A DNA stretch of 14,686 nt. It comes from DATBED01 sp035480695. Its GTDB lineage: Bacteria; Patescibacteriota; Saccharimonadia; Saccharimonadales; UBA4665. The position numbers and the translations under genes were made by a program. Of the stretch, positions 6,268 to 12,226 are shown one piece after another (the stretch's first letter is position 1; every line of letters begins with the position of its first letter). Location: contig DATIHM010000071.1 in NCBI GenBank assembly GCA_035480695.1, positions 1-14,686 of the forward strand, in the 5' to 3' direction. A model generated the notes under the pieces. That model did no database searches. It saw nothing but the letters and a program-made list of their open reading frames with translations, and was not told the DNA's origin.

Positions 6268-6294
6268 CGGAGAAGAATCACAACTTTCATCACT

Positions 6295-6984
6295 TTAAAC
6301 AATGTCGGGTTTAGGATAAAGATGTGGATTGAGGTGAGTGTCAGCGACAGCTTCACTTATCCACGCTACATCATGCTCAAACTGATGTACTTCATTCGCA
6401 GTCTCTTTAAGTAATCGATTATAAGCTCGTCGCCAAAAAAGGCCATTTCCTTCTAGGCGCCAAGCACGATCGCTGATATGATCTATGGCATTTTCGGACA
6501 AGTAATCCTTAGTTCGAGTGATAGCCTTCGGATCCCCTAAGAGTGCTAATGGATATCTATCACTCTCGATGAATTCAGGAACTCTACCTTCTGGCACAAG
6601 CGCGAAGGTAAATCGAGCAAACCCAAATATGGCACGTCCTGAAGGGGATTGTACATTCGACCCTACACACACAGCAAAATAGTTGGGTGTTAACGCTGTT
6701 TTAGGCGCTCTTTCCAGCACAACAGGAAAACTCTGTACCTCGACCGGGTATAATTGTCCGTCCCCATACCTGTTTATATTAGTTTGCCACTTTTGACGAC
6801 CCGATGTTAGTTCTCGAACTACACTAAGTGCGGCTGAATTTGACGCTTTTAAGTCATTGAAAGGCTGTCGCAGACGTTCTTTGGTCTGTGTATGTGCGAG
6901 AGCGCTTGCTTCCTCCGAAGCTTCCTGCTCCCTAATACGCATATCATGACCTATCATTGATTCGTATAAATGCTGGCCTCTCAA
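6295..6984 (-). CDS. Uncharacterised 229-aa protein in a low-GC patch
   Basis: Not recognised. It has no signal peptide, membrane segment or cysteine cluster. The first 50 residues are polar and helical (many Glu, Ala, Gln, Arg); residues about 75-145 look like a beta-rich domain (YPVEVQSFPVVLER, YFAVCVGSNVQ, FGFARFTFALVPEG); the C-terminal third is helical with WRLEGNGLFWRRAYNRLL. GC over 6301-6420 is about 42% by count, against 72% in the neighbouring rnc segment 7081-7140, which points to transfer. The TTG start at 6982-6984 is chosen because AGAGAGG (6999-6993) lies 8 nt upstream; an ATG nine codons further in is the alternative. It sits between rnc and the rpsP promoter and is probably co-transcribed from its own weak promoter. 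Confidence 0.75.
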   Translation of the reverse strand: MRGQHLYESMIGHDMRIREQEASEEASALAHTQTKERLRQPFNDLKASNSAALSVVRELTSGRQKWQTNINRYGDGQLYPVEVQSFPVVLERAPKTALTPNYFAVCVGSNVQSPSGRAIFGFARFTFALVPEGRVPEFIESDRYPLALLGDPKAITRTKDYLSENAIDHISDRAWRLEGNGLFWRRAYNRLLKETANEVHQFEHDVAWISEAVADTHLNPHLYPKPDIV

Positions 6985-7004
6985 AATAATATCCTCTCTA
7001 AATT

Positions 7005-7040
7005 ACTGTATTGCAAAAGCTCTGATTTGCAAGCAAAAGC
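7005..7040 (-). promoter_or_regulatory. Repeat-containing upstream region and weak promoter of the orphan gene
   Basis: TTGCAA (7032-7027), 16 bp, TACAGT (7010-7005) gives two 4/6 hexamers upstream of the TTG start. The octamer GCAAAAGC occurs twice (7013-7020 and 7033-7040), 20 bp apart, and the self-complementary TTGCAA occurs twice (7011-7016, 7027-7032). A repeat-binding regulator or a remnant of an insertion event are both possible. Confidence 0.3.
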
Positions 7041-7052
7041 AGTTTATAATTA

Positions 7053-7754
7053 TTAATTTTTTTGGCTGTAGAAGGCGAGGGCGGCTTCGGCGGCTTTTTG
7101 CTGGGCGGCCTGTTTGCTCGGGCCTGTTCCCTGGCCGCGCATCTGGCCGGAAACGTAGACGCCGACGGTGAAGATTTTGTCGTGGTCGGGGCCTTCTTCG
7201 CTCATGACTTTGTAGACCGGTGTGGCAGTCTCTTTGCTCTGGGCCAATTCTTGCAGGTGAGATTTGGGGTCCATCCACGAACCGCTCTCTAAGATGTCGT
7301 TGAAGGTGCTGAGGATGCTTTCGGTGATGAAAACCTTGGCGGCTTCGTAACCTTGGTCAAGATAGAGCGCGCCGATGACGGCTTCGAAAGCATTGGCTAG
7401 GATTTGGGCTCGGGCGCGGTCGGTGCCGCGCTTCTCGCCGCGGCTGAGGCGCAACAGCGGCTCAAAGCCGAACTTAGAGGCGGCGGCGCTGATGCTTTCG
7501 GTGCGCACCAGCGAACTGCGCCAGTTGGTCAGGATGCCTTCCGGGTCAGGATAACTGGTGTAGAGGTACTCCGTTACGACCAGCTCGAGCACGGCGTCGC
7601 CCAGAAATTCCAGGCGCTCGTTGTGCTCCAGGCCGGAATTGCGGTGCTCATTAAGGTACGAGCGGTGCGTGAAGGCCATCAGCAGCAGTCCGGTGTCGTT
7701 GAACGTGGCATGTAGCTTCTCGCGGGCAAAGGCGGTATAGGCAGAAGTGTCCAT
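7053..7754 (-). CDS. rnc: Ribonuclease III
   Basis: Cuts double-stranded RNA in rRNA precursors and mRNA hairpins, as a dimer using Mg2+. The 233-aa protein has the RNase III signature NERLEFLGDAVLE (45-57), with metal/catalytic residues Glu46, Glu49 and Asp53, and Glu124 in ILANAFEAVIGALYLDQG. Asn121 stands where E. coli has Asp114. The double-stranded RNA-binding domain spans about 162-230, from DPKSHLQELAQ to SKQAAQQKAAEAAL. The ATG lies 4 nt after the Nudix stop, in one operon with rpmF, nusB and the Nudix gene. No strong Shine-Dalgarno is seen; coupling to the upstream stop is likely. Confidence 0.97.
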   Translation of the reverse strand: MDTSAYTAFAREKLHATFNDTGLLLMAFTHRSYLNEHRNSGLEHNERLEFLGDAVLELVVTEYLYTSYPDPEGILTNWRSSLVRTESISAAASKFGFEPLLRLSRGEKRGTDRARAQILANAFEAVIGALYLDQGYEAAKVFITESILSTFNDILESGSWMDPKSHLQELAQSKETATPVYKVMSEEGPDHDKIFTVGVYVSGQMRGQGTGPSKQAAQQKAAEAALAFYSQKN

Positions 7755-7758
7755 CGGT

Positions 7759-8256
7759 CTAGAGTTTGCCCTCCCGGACCTTTTTCATGCCGAGCAGGAT
7801 GAGTTTGCCGATGTCGTCGTAGGCGATTTTGTCGACGGCGTCGCTGGCTGGCAGCCACTTGATGTCGTTCAGCCAATCCTCGGGGTGCAGCTTGTCGGTG
7901 TTGCCCTGGCCTTCGACCAGGTAGATGTGCATCGTCATGAGCACCAGCGTGTGGCCGCGACGGTAGCGGAAGTTCACCTTGCCCAGCCAGCTGAAGACCT
8001 CCATGTCCTGCAGGCCGGTCTCTTCGCGGATTTCACGCTCGGCGGTGGCGCCCGGGTCTTCGCCCGGCTCGACGTGGCCTTTGGGAATCGTCCAGCGGTT
8101 CTTGGCATCCTGCATCAACAGGATCTGCAGCTCGCCGGATTTGGCACGGCGGAAAACGACGCCGCCCGACGTGGTCTCGCGTACAACCTCGTCAATCACC
8201 GGCCGGCGTACACGCGCCAGCTTCTTGATTCCCTTTATCGGATTCGGCTTCTTCAC
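7759..8256 (-). CDS. Nudix hydrolase
   Basis: A 165-aa Mg2+-dependent hydrolase of nucleoside-diphosphate-linked compounds; the substrate is not known. The full Nudix box lies at residues 60-82: G60, E66, then REIREETGL at 74-82, fitting GX5EX7REUXEEXGU. The N-terminal SGGVVFRR and the segment NRWTIPKGHVEPGE resemble Nudix proteins acting on diadenosine polyphosphates or 8-oxo-dGTP, but this does not settle the substrate. The GTG start (8254-8256) lies 8 nt after the nusB stop with only a weak AGG upstream, suggesting translational coupling. Its place between nusB and rnc suggests a housekeeping role, for example clearing damaged nucleotides or processing 5' ends, which is speculation. Confidence 0.92.
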   Translation of the reverse strand: MKKPNPIKGIKKLARVRRPVIDEVVRETTSGGVVFRRAKSGELQILLMQDAKNRWTIPKGHVEPGEDPGATAEREIREETGLQDMEVFSWLGKVNFRYRRGHTLVLMTMHIYLVEGQGNTDKLHPEDWLNDIKWLPASDAVDKIAYDDIGKLILLGMKKVREGKL

Positions 8257-8264
8257 AACGTTAC

Positions 8265-8807
8265 CTATTTTTTACTGACTTTCTTGGATTTGGCTGAGGT
8301 TTTGGCCGGCTTGGCCACGGTTTTAGGCGTGGCTTTAGCCTTCGGCTTAGGCTTCGCTTTGGCAGCCGGTTTGGCGCTCTCGCCCTCAATCTGCCTAAGC
8401 AACGTGCCGAGCACACCGTTGATAAACTTTGACGAATTGTCGCCGCCGAAGGCTTTGGCCAGCTCGACCGCTTCATTGATAACGACTTTGGGGGGCACGT
8501 CGTTCTCGTTTTCGAGCTCCCAGAGGCCGATGCGCAGCACCAGCCGGTCCATGCGAGCAATCTGTTCGATAGGCCATTCCGGCGCCACCGGCTGTAGCTT
8601 GGCGTCAAGCTTGGCGGCCTGCTTGGTGACGCCATCGACCAGTTTCTTGATGAAGGCCACGTCGTCAATCATCTCCTGGTAGCGAGCGATGTTGCGCTCC
8701 AGGACCTCTTTGACGTCGAGACTGGCGTCTTCTGCTTCATGCCGAAGTTCCTGCTCGTACAGGGTTTGGAGAGCGATGATGCGACCGAGGTGTCGATTCG
8801 AGGCCAT
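8265..8807 (-). CDS. nusB: Transcription antitermination factor NusB with basic tail
   Basis: NusB joins NusE (S10) on boxA RNA in the rRNA antitermination complex. Residues 1-142 are the all-helical NusB fold: ASNRHLGRIIALQTLYEQEL at the N-terminus, then EQIARMDRLVLRIGLWEL and the signature VVINEAVELAKAFGGDNSSKFINGVL cut in two here, VVINEAVELAKAFGG and SSKFINGVLGTLL. The last 38 residues are a Lys/Ala/Pro-rich, very basic low-complexity tail with PKPKAKA-type repeats, absent from ordinary NusB (about 140 aa). The ATG at 8805-8807 lies 20 nt after the rpmF stop with only a distant GGGA upstream. It ends 8 nt before the Nudix gene. Confidence 0.94.
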   Translation of the reverse strand: MASNRHLGRIIALQTLYEQELRHEAEDASLDVKEVLERNIARYQEMIDDVAFIKKLVDGVTKQAAKLDAKLQPVAPEWPIEQIARMDRLVLRIGLWELENENDVPPKVVINEAVELAKAFGGDNSSKFINGVLGTLLRQIEGESAKPAAKAKPKPKAKATPKTVAKPAKTSAKSKKVSKK

Positions 8808-8827
8808 ATTGTTAAATCCCAGACAGG

Positions 8828-8971
8828 TTAAGCGACTTTGGCGGATTCTCGCTTGGTTGTGCGCACTTTGACAGGCGACTTGGCGTTCACTTTACGCGCC
8901 AGCTTCAGCACCAAATGGCTGCGGCGGGTGCCCGTCTTGCGCGGGCTGGTTCGCTTCTTAGGCTTTCCCAT
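8828..8971 (-). CDS. rpmF: Ribosomal protein bL32, cysteine-free form
   Basis: A 47-aa very basic protein starting MGKPKKRTSPRKTGTRRSH, the hallmark N-terminus of bL32 in the 50S subunit. The zinc-ligand cysteine pairs of some bL32 proteins are absent, and the protein is shorter than the usual 55-65 aa. The ATG at 8969-8971 has AAGGA about 10 nt upstream. It is the first gene of an apparent rpmF-nusB-nudix-rnc operon. Identification rests on the N-terminal half; the rest is only basic composition. Confidence 0.85.
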   Translation of the reverse strand: MGKPKKRTSPRKTGTRRSHLVLKLARKVNAKSPVKVRTTKRESAKVA

Positions 8972-9010
8972 TGGGACATTTCCTTTTCTTTACTGACAAA
9001 ACTTACTTCT

Positions 9011-9039
9011 ATGCTAGCAAATCCAATCTGTTTTCTCAA
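9011..9039 (-). promoter_or_regulatory. Promoter of the rpmF-nusB-nudix-rnc operon
   Basis: TTGAGA (9039-9034), a 17-bp spacer and TAGCAT (9016-9011) preceded by TG (TGCTAGCAT, extended -10). Expected start about 9004, leader about 33 nt. Confidence 0.5.
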
Positions 9040-9074
9040 GTAGTCAAGCCGCTAAAGCCTTTAATTATGAATAT

Positions 9075-9103
9075 TTGACTTTATAGCAATGTTTATTCAG
9101 AAT
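9075..9103 (+). promoter_or_regulatory. Promoter of the 9110 gene; predicted leaderless start
   Basis: TTGACT (9075-9080), 17 bp, CAGAAT (9098-9103): 5/6 and 4/6 matches. The ATG at 9110 lies 6 nt past the -10, where transcription should begin, which favours this ATG over the one at 9089. That one would fall inside the promoter. Confidence 0.45.
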
Positions 9104-9109
9104 AAATTT

Positions 9110-9373
9110 ATGCATTTCGGAGGAGACAGGCTGAAACAGTTGACCCGCGTCGGACTTTCGATTGTGGCCGGTGCTGGCGTGCTCACTGCTGCAGGCCTGG
9201 AATTTCCCCCTAAGGCAAATGACGTACCTCGAAATGAACAATCAGCCGACGGACAAGGCTTGAGCCATGCCCTCAACCATGCTCTCGATAACATCGGCAA
9301 AGAATATAATTTGCGCCAGCACGAAATGTCGCCGCATTTGCGCTTACCCGGTAGCTGGGAAATCTGGGAATAG
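9110..9373 (+). CDS. Small exported or membrane-anchored protein of unknown function
   Basis: Not recognised. From the ATG at 9110 the product is 87 aa: a basic start (MHFGGDRLKQLTR), a hydrophobic stretch (VGLSIVAGAGVLTAAGL, about residues 12-28) that serves as signal peptide or anchor, then about 58 polar residues rich in Asn, His and Glu, ending LRLPGSWEIWE. No cysteines, no known motif. The upstream ATG at 9089 (94 aa) is also in frame; GGAGGAG at 9119-9125 lies inside the gene and could instead serve a non-ATG start at 9131 or 9140. The TAG stop (9371-9373) abuts the leuS stop on the other strand with no gap, as for the small exported gene next to trmD. The gene is judged real because of its promoter, signal-like segment and tight packing. 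Confidence 0.6.
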   Translation: MHFGGDRLKQLTRVGLSIVAGAGVLTAAGLEFPPKANDVPRNEQSADGQGLSHALNHALDNIGKEYNLRQHEMSPHLRLPGSWEIWE

Positions 9374-11827
9374 TCAGACGACGAAGTTGACCAGCTTGCC
9401 CTTGACGTAGATTGTTTTGCGGATTGCTTTGCCCTCTAGGTGGGCGGCCACTTTCGGGTCGGCTTTGGCGGCCTCGACCACGGTGTTTTCAGTTGCCTCA
9501 ACCACGACCTTAACCTCGCCGCGCAGTTTGCCGTTGACTTGGATGGCGACGGTGATTTCATCCGTCGCCAGATATTTTTCATCGAACTTCGGCCAGGTGT
9601 CGCGGTGCACGGTGCTGGAATGGCCCAGCTGGTGCCATAGCTCCTCGCTGATGTGCGGTGCGAACGGCGCGATGCAGGCGACCAGGCTGGCCAGCGCGTC
9701 TTTCCAAACCTCGTTTTGGCCGAACCCGGTTTCTTTCAGCTTGTAAAAATCGTTGGTGCAGGCCATGGCGGCGGCGATGGCCGTGTTGTAGCGGTTGGCC
9801 TCGAGGTCTTCAGTGACTTTCTTAATCATGGCATGGGTGGCGCGCTTCAGTTCGCGCTGCTGTGCCTCGGGCGTTTCGGCCGGCTGAGCCTCTAGGTACT
9901 CCTGGACCAGATGCCAGACGCGGCTTAGGAAGCGGTGCGTACCAGGCACGCCTTGCGGATCCCAACGGGCCCAAATCTCCAGCGGCGCCGCGAACATCAG
10001 GTAGGTGCGCCGCGCGTCTGCGCCGTAGCCTTGGTTAATAATTTCCAGCGGGTCGACGCCATTGCCCTTGCTCTTGCTGAACATGGTACCGTCGTGGGCT
10101 GTCACTTTCCCGTTGAACAGGAACTGCTTGAACGGCTCGGGCTCATTGACCAGGCCGAGTTTCTTAAAGAAATGGCCGATGAAACGGGCATACAACAGGT
10201 GCGCGGTGGCATGGTCGGCGCCGTTATAAAAATCAATCGGCTCCCACTTTTTGGCCAACTCCGGGCTGAAAGCCTGTTGCTGGTCGTGCGGATCCATGTA
10301 GCGGTACATGTACCAGCCGCTGTCGACGTAAGTGTCCATGGTGTCGGTCTCGCGCTCGGCCGGGCCGCCACACTGCGGGCATTTGACGTTCAGCCAGTCG
10401 GTGGCGCGCGCCAGGGCGCTGCGGCCGTCGCCGGTCGGCGAGAAGTCATCCAGCTCTGGCAGAATCACCGGCAAGTCCTCGTCGGGCACAAGCACGGCGC
10501 CGTCTTTCGGGCAGTGGATGATGGGAATCGGCGCGCCCCAATAACGCTGTCGGCTGACGCTCCAATCGAGCATTTTATAGTTCACTCTAGCTGAGCCGGC
10601 GCCTGACCCCACGAGTTTCTGCAGGATTTTCGGCCTCGCCTCGGCAAAGCTCATTCCGTCAAAGCCATCCGAATTAGCCAGCTTGGACTTATCGGGCGCA
10701 GCCTTGATGTCTTCGTAAGGCACGAACTCCTGCTGCTCGGTAGTGTAGATGATTTCCAGGCCGAACTTCTGGGCGAACTCGTGGTCGCGGCCGTCCTCGC
10801 CAGGCACGGCCATGATGGCGCCGGTGCCATAGCCTGCCAGCACGTAGTCGGCCACCCAGATCGGCACTTCTTTGCCATTGACCGGGTTCACGGCGTAGGC
10901 ACCGGTGAAGACACCAGTCTTGTCCTTATCGGCCTGGCGCTCGACTTCGGTTTTCTTTTCAGCGGCTACGACGTAATTTTCAACCGCTTCGCGTTGCTCA
11001 TCTGTAGTTATAGCGCTGACCAGCTCGTGTTCGGGCGCTAGCACCATGAAGGTCACACCATAAATCGTGTCGTGCGCCGTGGTGAAAACCTGAAGTTTAT
11101 TATCCAGGTCTTTCAACTTGAATGAGACTTCGGCGCCCTCACTGCGGCCAATCCAGTTACGCTGGGCCAGTTTGACACTTTCTGTCCAGTCCAGGCCGTC
11201 GATTGCGTCTAGCAGCTCGTCGGCATAGTCGGTAATCTTGAAAAACCACTGCTTGATTTCCTTCTTCTCGGCTGGTGGGTCGTCGGGCCCGTCATGGCGC
11301 CAGCATTTGCCGTCAATCACCTGTTCATTGGCCAGCACAGTCTTGTCGATGGGACACCACCACTGCAGCCGCGAATCCTGATAAGCCAACCCGTTGCGAT
11401 ACATCTCGCTGAAAATCCACTGCGTCCACTTGTAATACTCCGGCTGGTGGGTGGCGATTTCCTTCTCCCAGTCGTTGCTCCAGCCCATGGCCTTGTAGGC
11501 TTTGTGGTATTCAGGGATAAGTTGCGCCATGCTCTCTTGAGGGCTGATTCCTTCTTTAAGCGCACGGTTTTCGGCGGGCAGCCCAAAAGAATCCCACCCG
11601 ACAGGATGGTAGCTCTCAAAGCCCTGCTGCCGCTTGAAGCGTGCCTTGACGTCAGAGATGGTGTAGTTCATGGCGTGGCCGATGTGCAGGTTGCCGCTCG
11701 GGTAGTTGAACATGCTCATGGCGATGTATTTGGGCTTCGGGCTGTTCAGGTCGGCCGTGTAGGTGCCGGTCTCATCCCAAATTTTCTGCCACTTCGGCTC
11801 TATTTCCTTCGGATTGTATCTCTGCAA
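9374..11827 (-). CDS. leuS: Leucyl-tRNA synthetase
   Basis: Charges tRNA-Leu with leucine. The 817-aa class I enzyme shows NYPSGNLHIGHAMNY with HIGH at 48-51; a zinc-like segment around CPIDKTVLANEQVIDGK; the CP1 editing domain with FTTAHDTIYGVTFMVLAPEH and YGTGAIMAVPGEDGRDHEFA; TMDTYVDSGWYMYRY before the second catalytic segment; the KMSKS loop as MFSKSKGN (582-589); and a C-terminal anticodon-binding and LeuRS-specific part ending INGKLRGEV-like (VNGKLRGEVKV) to KLVNFVV. KMSKS is unusual in its first two residues, but the lysine of SKS is kept. The TTG start (11825-11827) fits the family N-terminus (QRYNPKEIEPKWQKIW) and has GGAG 6 nt upstream. Confidence 0.97.
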   Translation of the reverse strand: MQRYNPKEIEPKWQKIWDETGTYTADLNSPKPKYIAMSMFNYPSGNLHIGHAMNYTISDVKARFKRQQGFESYHPVGWDSFGLPAENRALKEGISPQESMAQLIPEYHKAYKAMGWSNDWEKEIATHQPEYYKWTQWIFSEMYRNGLAYQDSRLQWWCPIDKTVLANEQVIDGKCWRHDGPDDPPAEKKEIKQWFFKITDYADELLDAIDGLDWTESVKLAQRNWIGRSEGAEVSFKLKDLDNKLQVFTTAHDTIYGVTFMVLAPEHELVSAITTDEQREAVENYVVAAEKKTEVERQADKDKTGVFTGAYAVNPVNGKEVPIWVADYVLAGYGTGAIMAVPGEDGRDHEFAQKFGLEIIYTTEQQEFVPYEDIKAAPDKSKLANSDGFDGMSFAEARPKILQKLVGSGAGSARVNYKMLDWSVSRQRYWGAPIPIIHCPKDGAVLVPDEDLPVILPELDDFSPTGDGRSALARATDWLNVKCPQCGGPAERETDTMDTYVDSGWYMYRYMDPHDQQQAFSPELAKKWEPIDFYNGADHATAHLLYARFIGHFFKKLGLVNEPEPFKQFLFNGKVTAHDGTMFSKSKGNGVDPLEIINQGYGADARRTYLMFAAPLEIWARWDPQGVPGTHRFLSRVWHLVQEYLEAQPAETPEAQQRELKRATHAMIKKVTEDLEANRYNTAIAAAMACTNDFYKLKETGFGQNEVWKDALASLVACIAPFAPHISEELWHQLGHSSTVHRDTWPKFDEKYLATDEITVAIQVNGKLRGEVKVVVEATENTVVEAAKADPKVAAHLEGKAIRKTIYVKGKLVNFVV

Positions 11828-11833
11828 ACTATG

Positions 11834-11861
11834 CTCCGTATCAACTATTTATAGAATTATA
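11834..11861 (-). promoter_or_regulatory. leuS -10 box and ribosome binding site
   Basis: On the minus strand TATAAT (11861-11856) is a perfect -10; no -35 is apparent. GGAG (11837-11834) lies 6 nt before the TTG start of leuS and helps fix that start. Predicted leader is about 22 nt. Confidence 0.5.
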
Positions 11862-11884
11862 ACTTATGAGGAGCCGTTAAGCTT

Positions 11885-12181
11885 TTAGTTGATAGCGGTT
11901 GTTGGATCTTCGTTTATGGCTTGCAAATAGGGGTTGCAGCAGATTAATTTAGTAGTTTCTCTGGTGGTTTGCATGCCTAACCACCCCCTGAGCTTAGAAA
12001 ATGGAAGGGCCTCTTGTGTGGCTAACTGCTTTGGGCCGTCGCATTCCTTACTGGTTAAAACAAGTTTCTTCCAGCGTGCAGAGGCAGCGACAGGTTCAGC
12101 AACTAGCGTATAGCGCATCATTACCAATGACAGCCCGGCTTCTTTTATTTCAGGGCATTGGCTCGAACATCTTTCGCTCAT
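11885..12181 (-). CDS. Possible 98-aa cysteine-containing protein, unknown
   Basis: Not recognised and not certain to be expressed. The open frame between guaA and leuS encodes 98 aa starting MSERCSSQCPEIKEAG, with five cysteines (two in CSSQC, one in KEC, a CC pair near the end) and a basic middle (ARWKKLVLTSKECDGPKQL). GC at 12001-12060 is 50% by count, lower than the flanking core genes. No Shine-Dalgarno precedes the ATG at 12179-12181; an in-frame TTG at 12217 would add 12 residues and lies 9 nt past the guaA stop. No better plus-strand frame exists here. If it is not a gene, the 400-bp gap between guaA and leuS holds only the leuS promoter. Confidence 0.4.
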   Translation of the reverse strand: MSERCSSQCPEIKEAGLSLVMMRYTLVAEPVAASARWKKLVLTSKECDGPKQLATQEALPFSKLRGWLGMQTTRETTKLICCNPYLQAINEDPTTAIN

Positions 12182-12226
12182 AATGAGTATTTTCGTTTTG
12201 TTTCGTGTGCTTTGCAAGCATAAGGG

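Noticed and set aside
7383..7395. RNase III Asn121 in place of a catalytic aspartate as a sign of inactivation
   Set aside because: All other catalytic residues are intact and Asn in this ILAN-type segment is, as far as I recall, seen in active family members.
7747..8682. 311-aa plus-strand open frame opposite the Nudix and nusB genes
   Set aside because: Shadow frame spanning two real genes and their junction; its hydrophobic, low-complexity content mirrors the complementary strand.
9374..9376. UGA recoded as glycine, as in some CPR lineages
   Set aside because: leuS and ddl both end at UGA exactly where the family C-terminus is expected, and the other genes have no in-frame UGA.
9935..10594. 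219-aa plus-strand open frame opposite leuS
   Set aside because: Lies wholly inside leuS, with His/Val/Arg bias typical of antisense frames.
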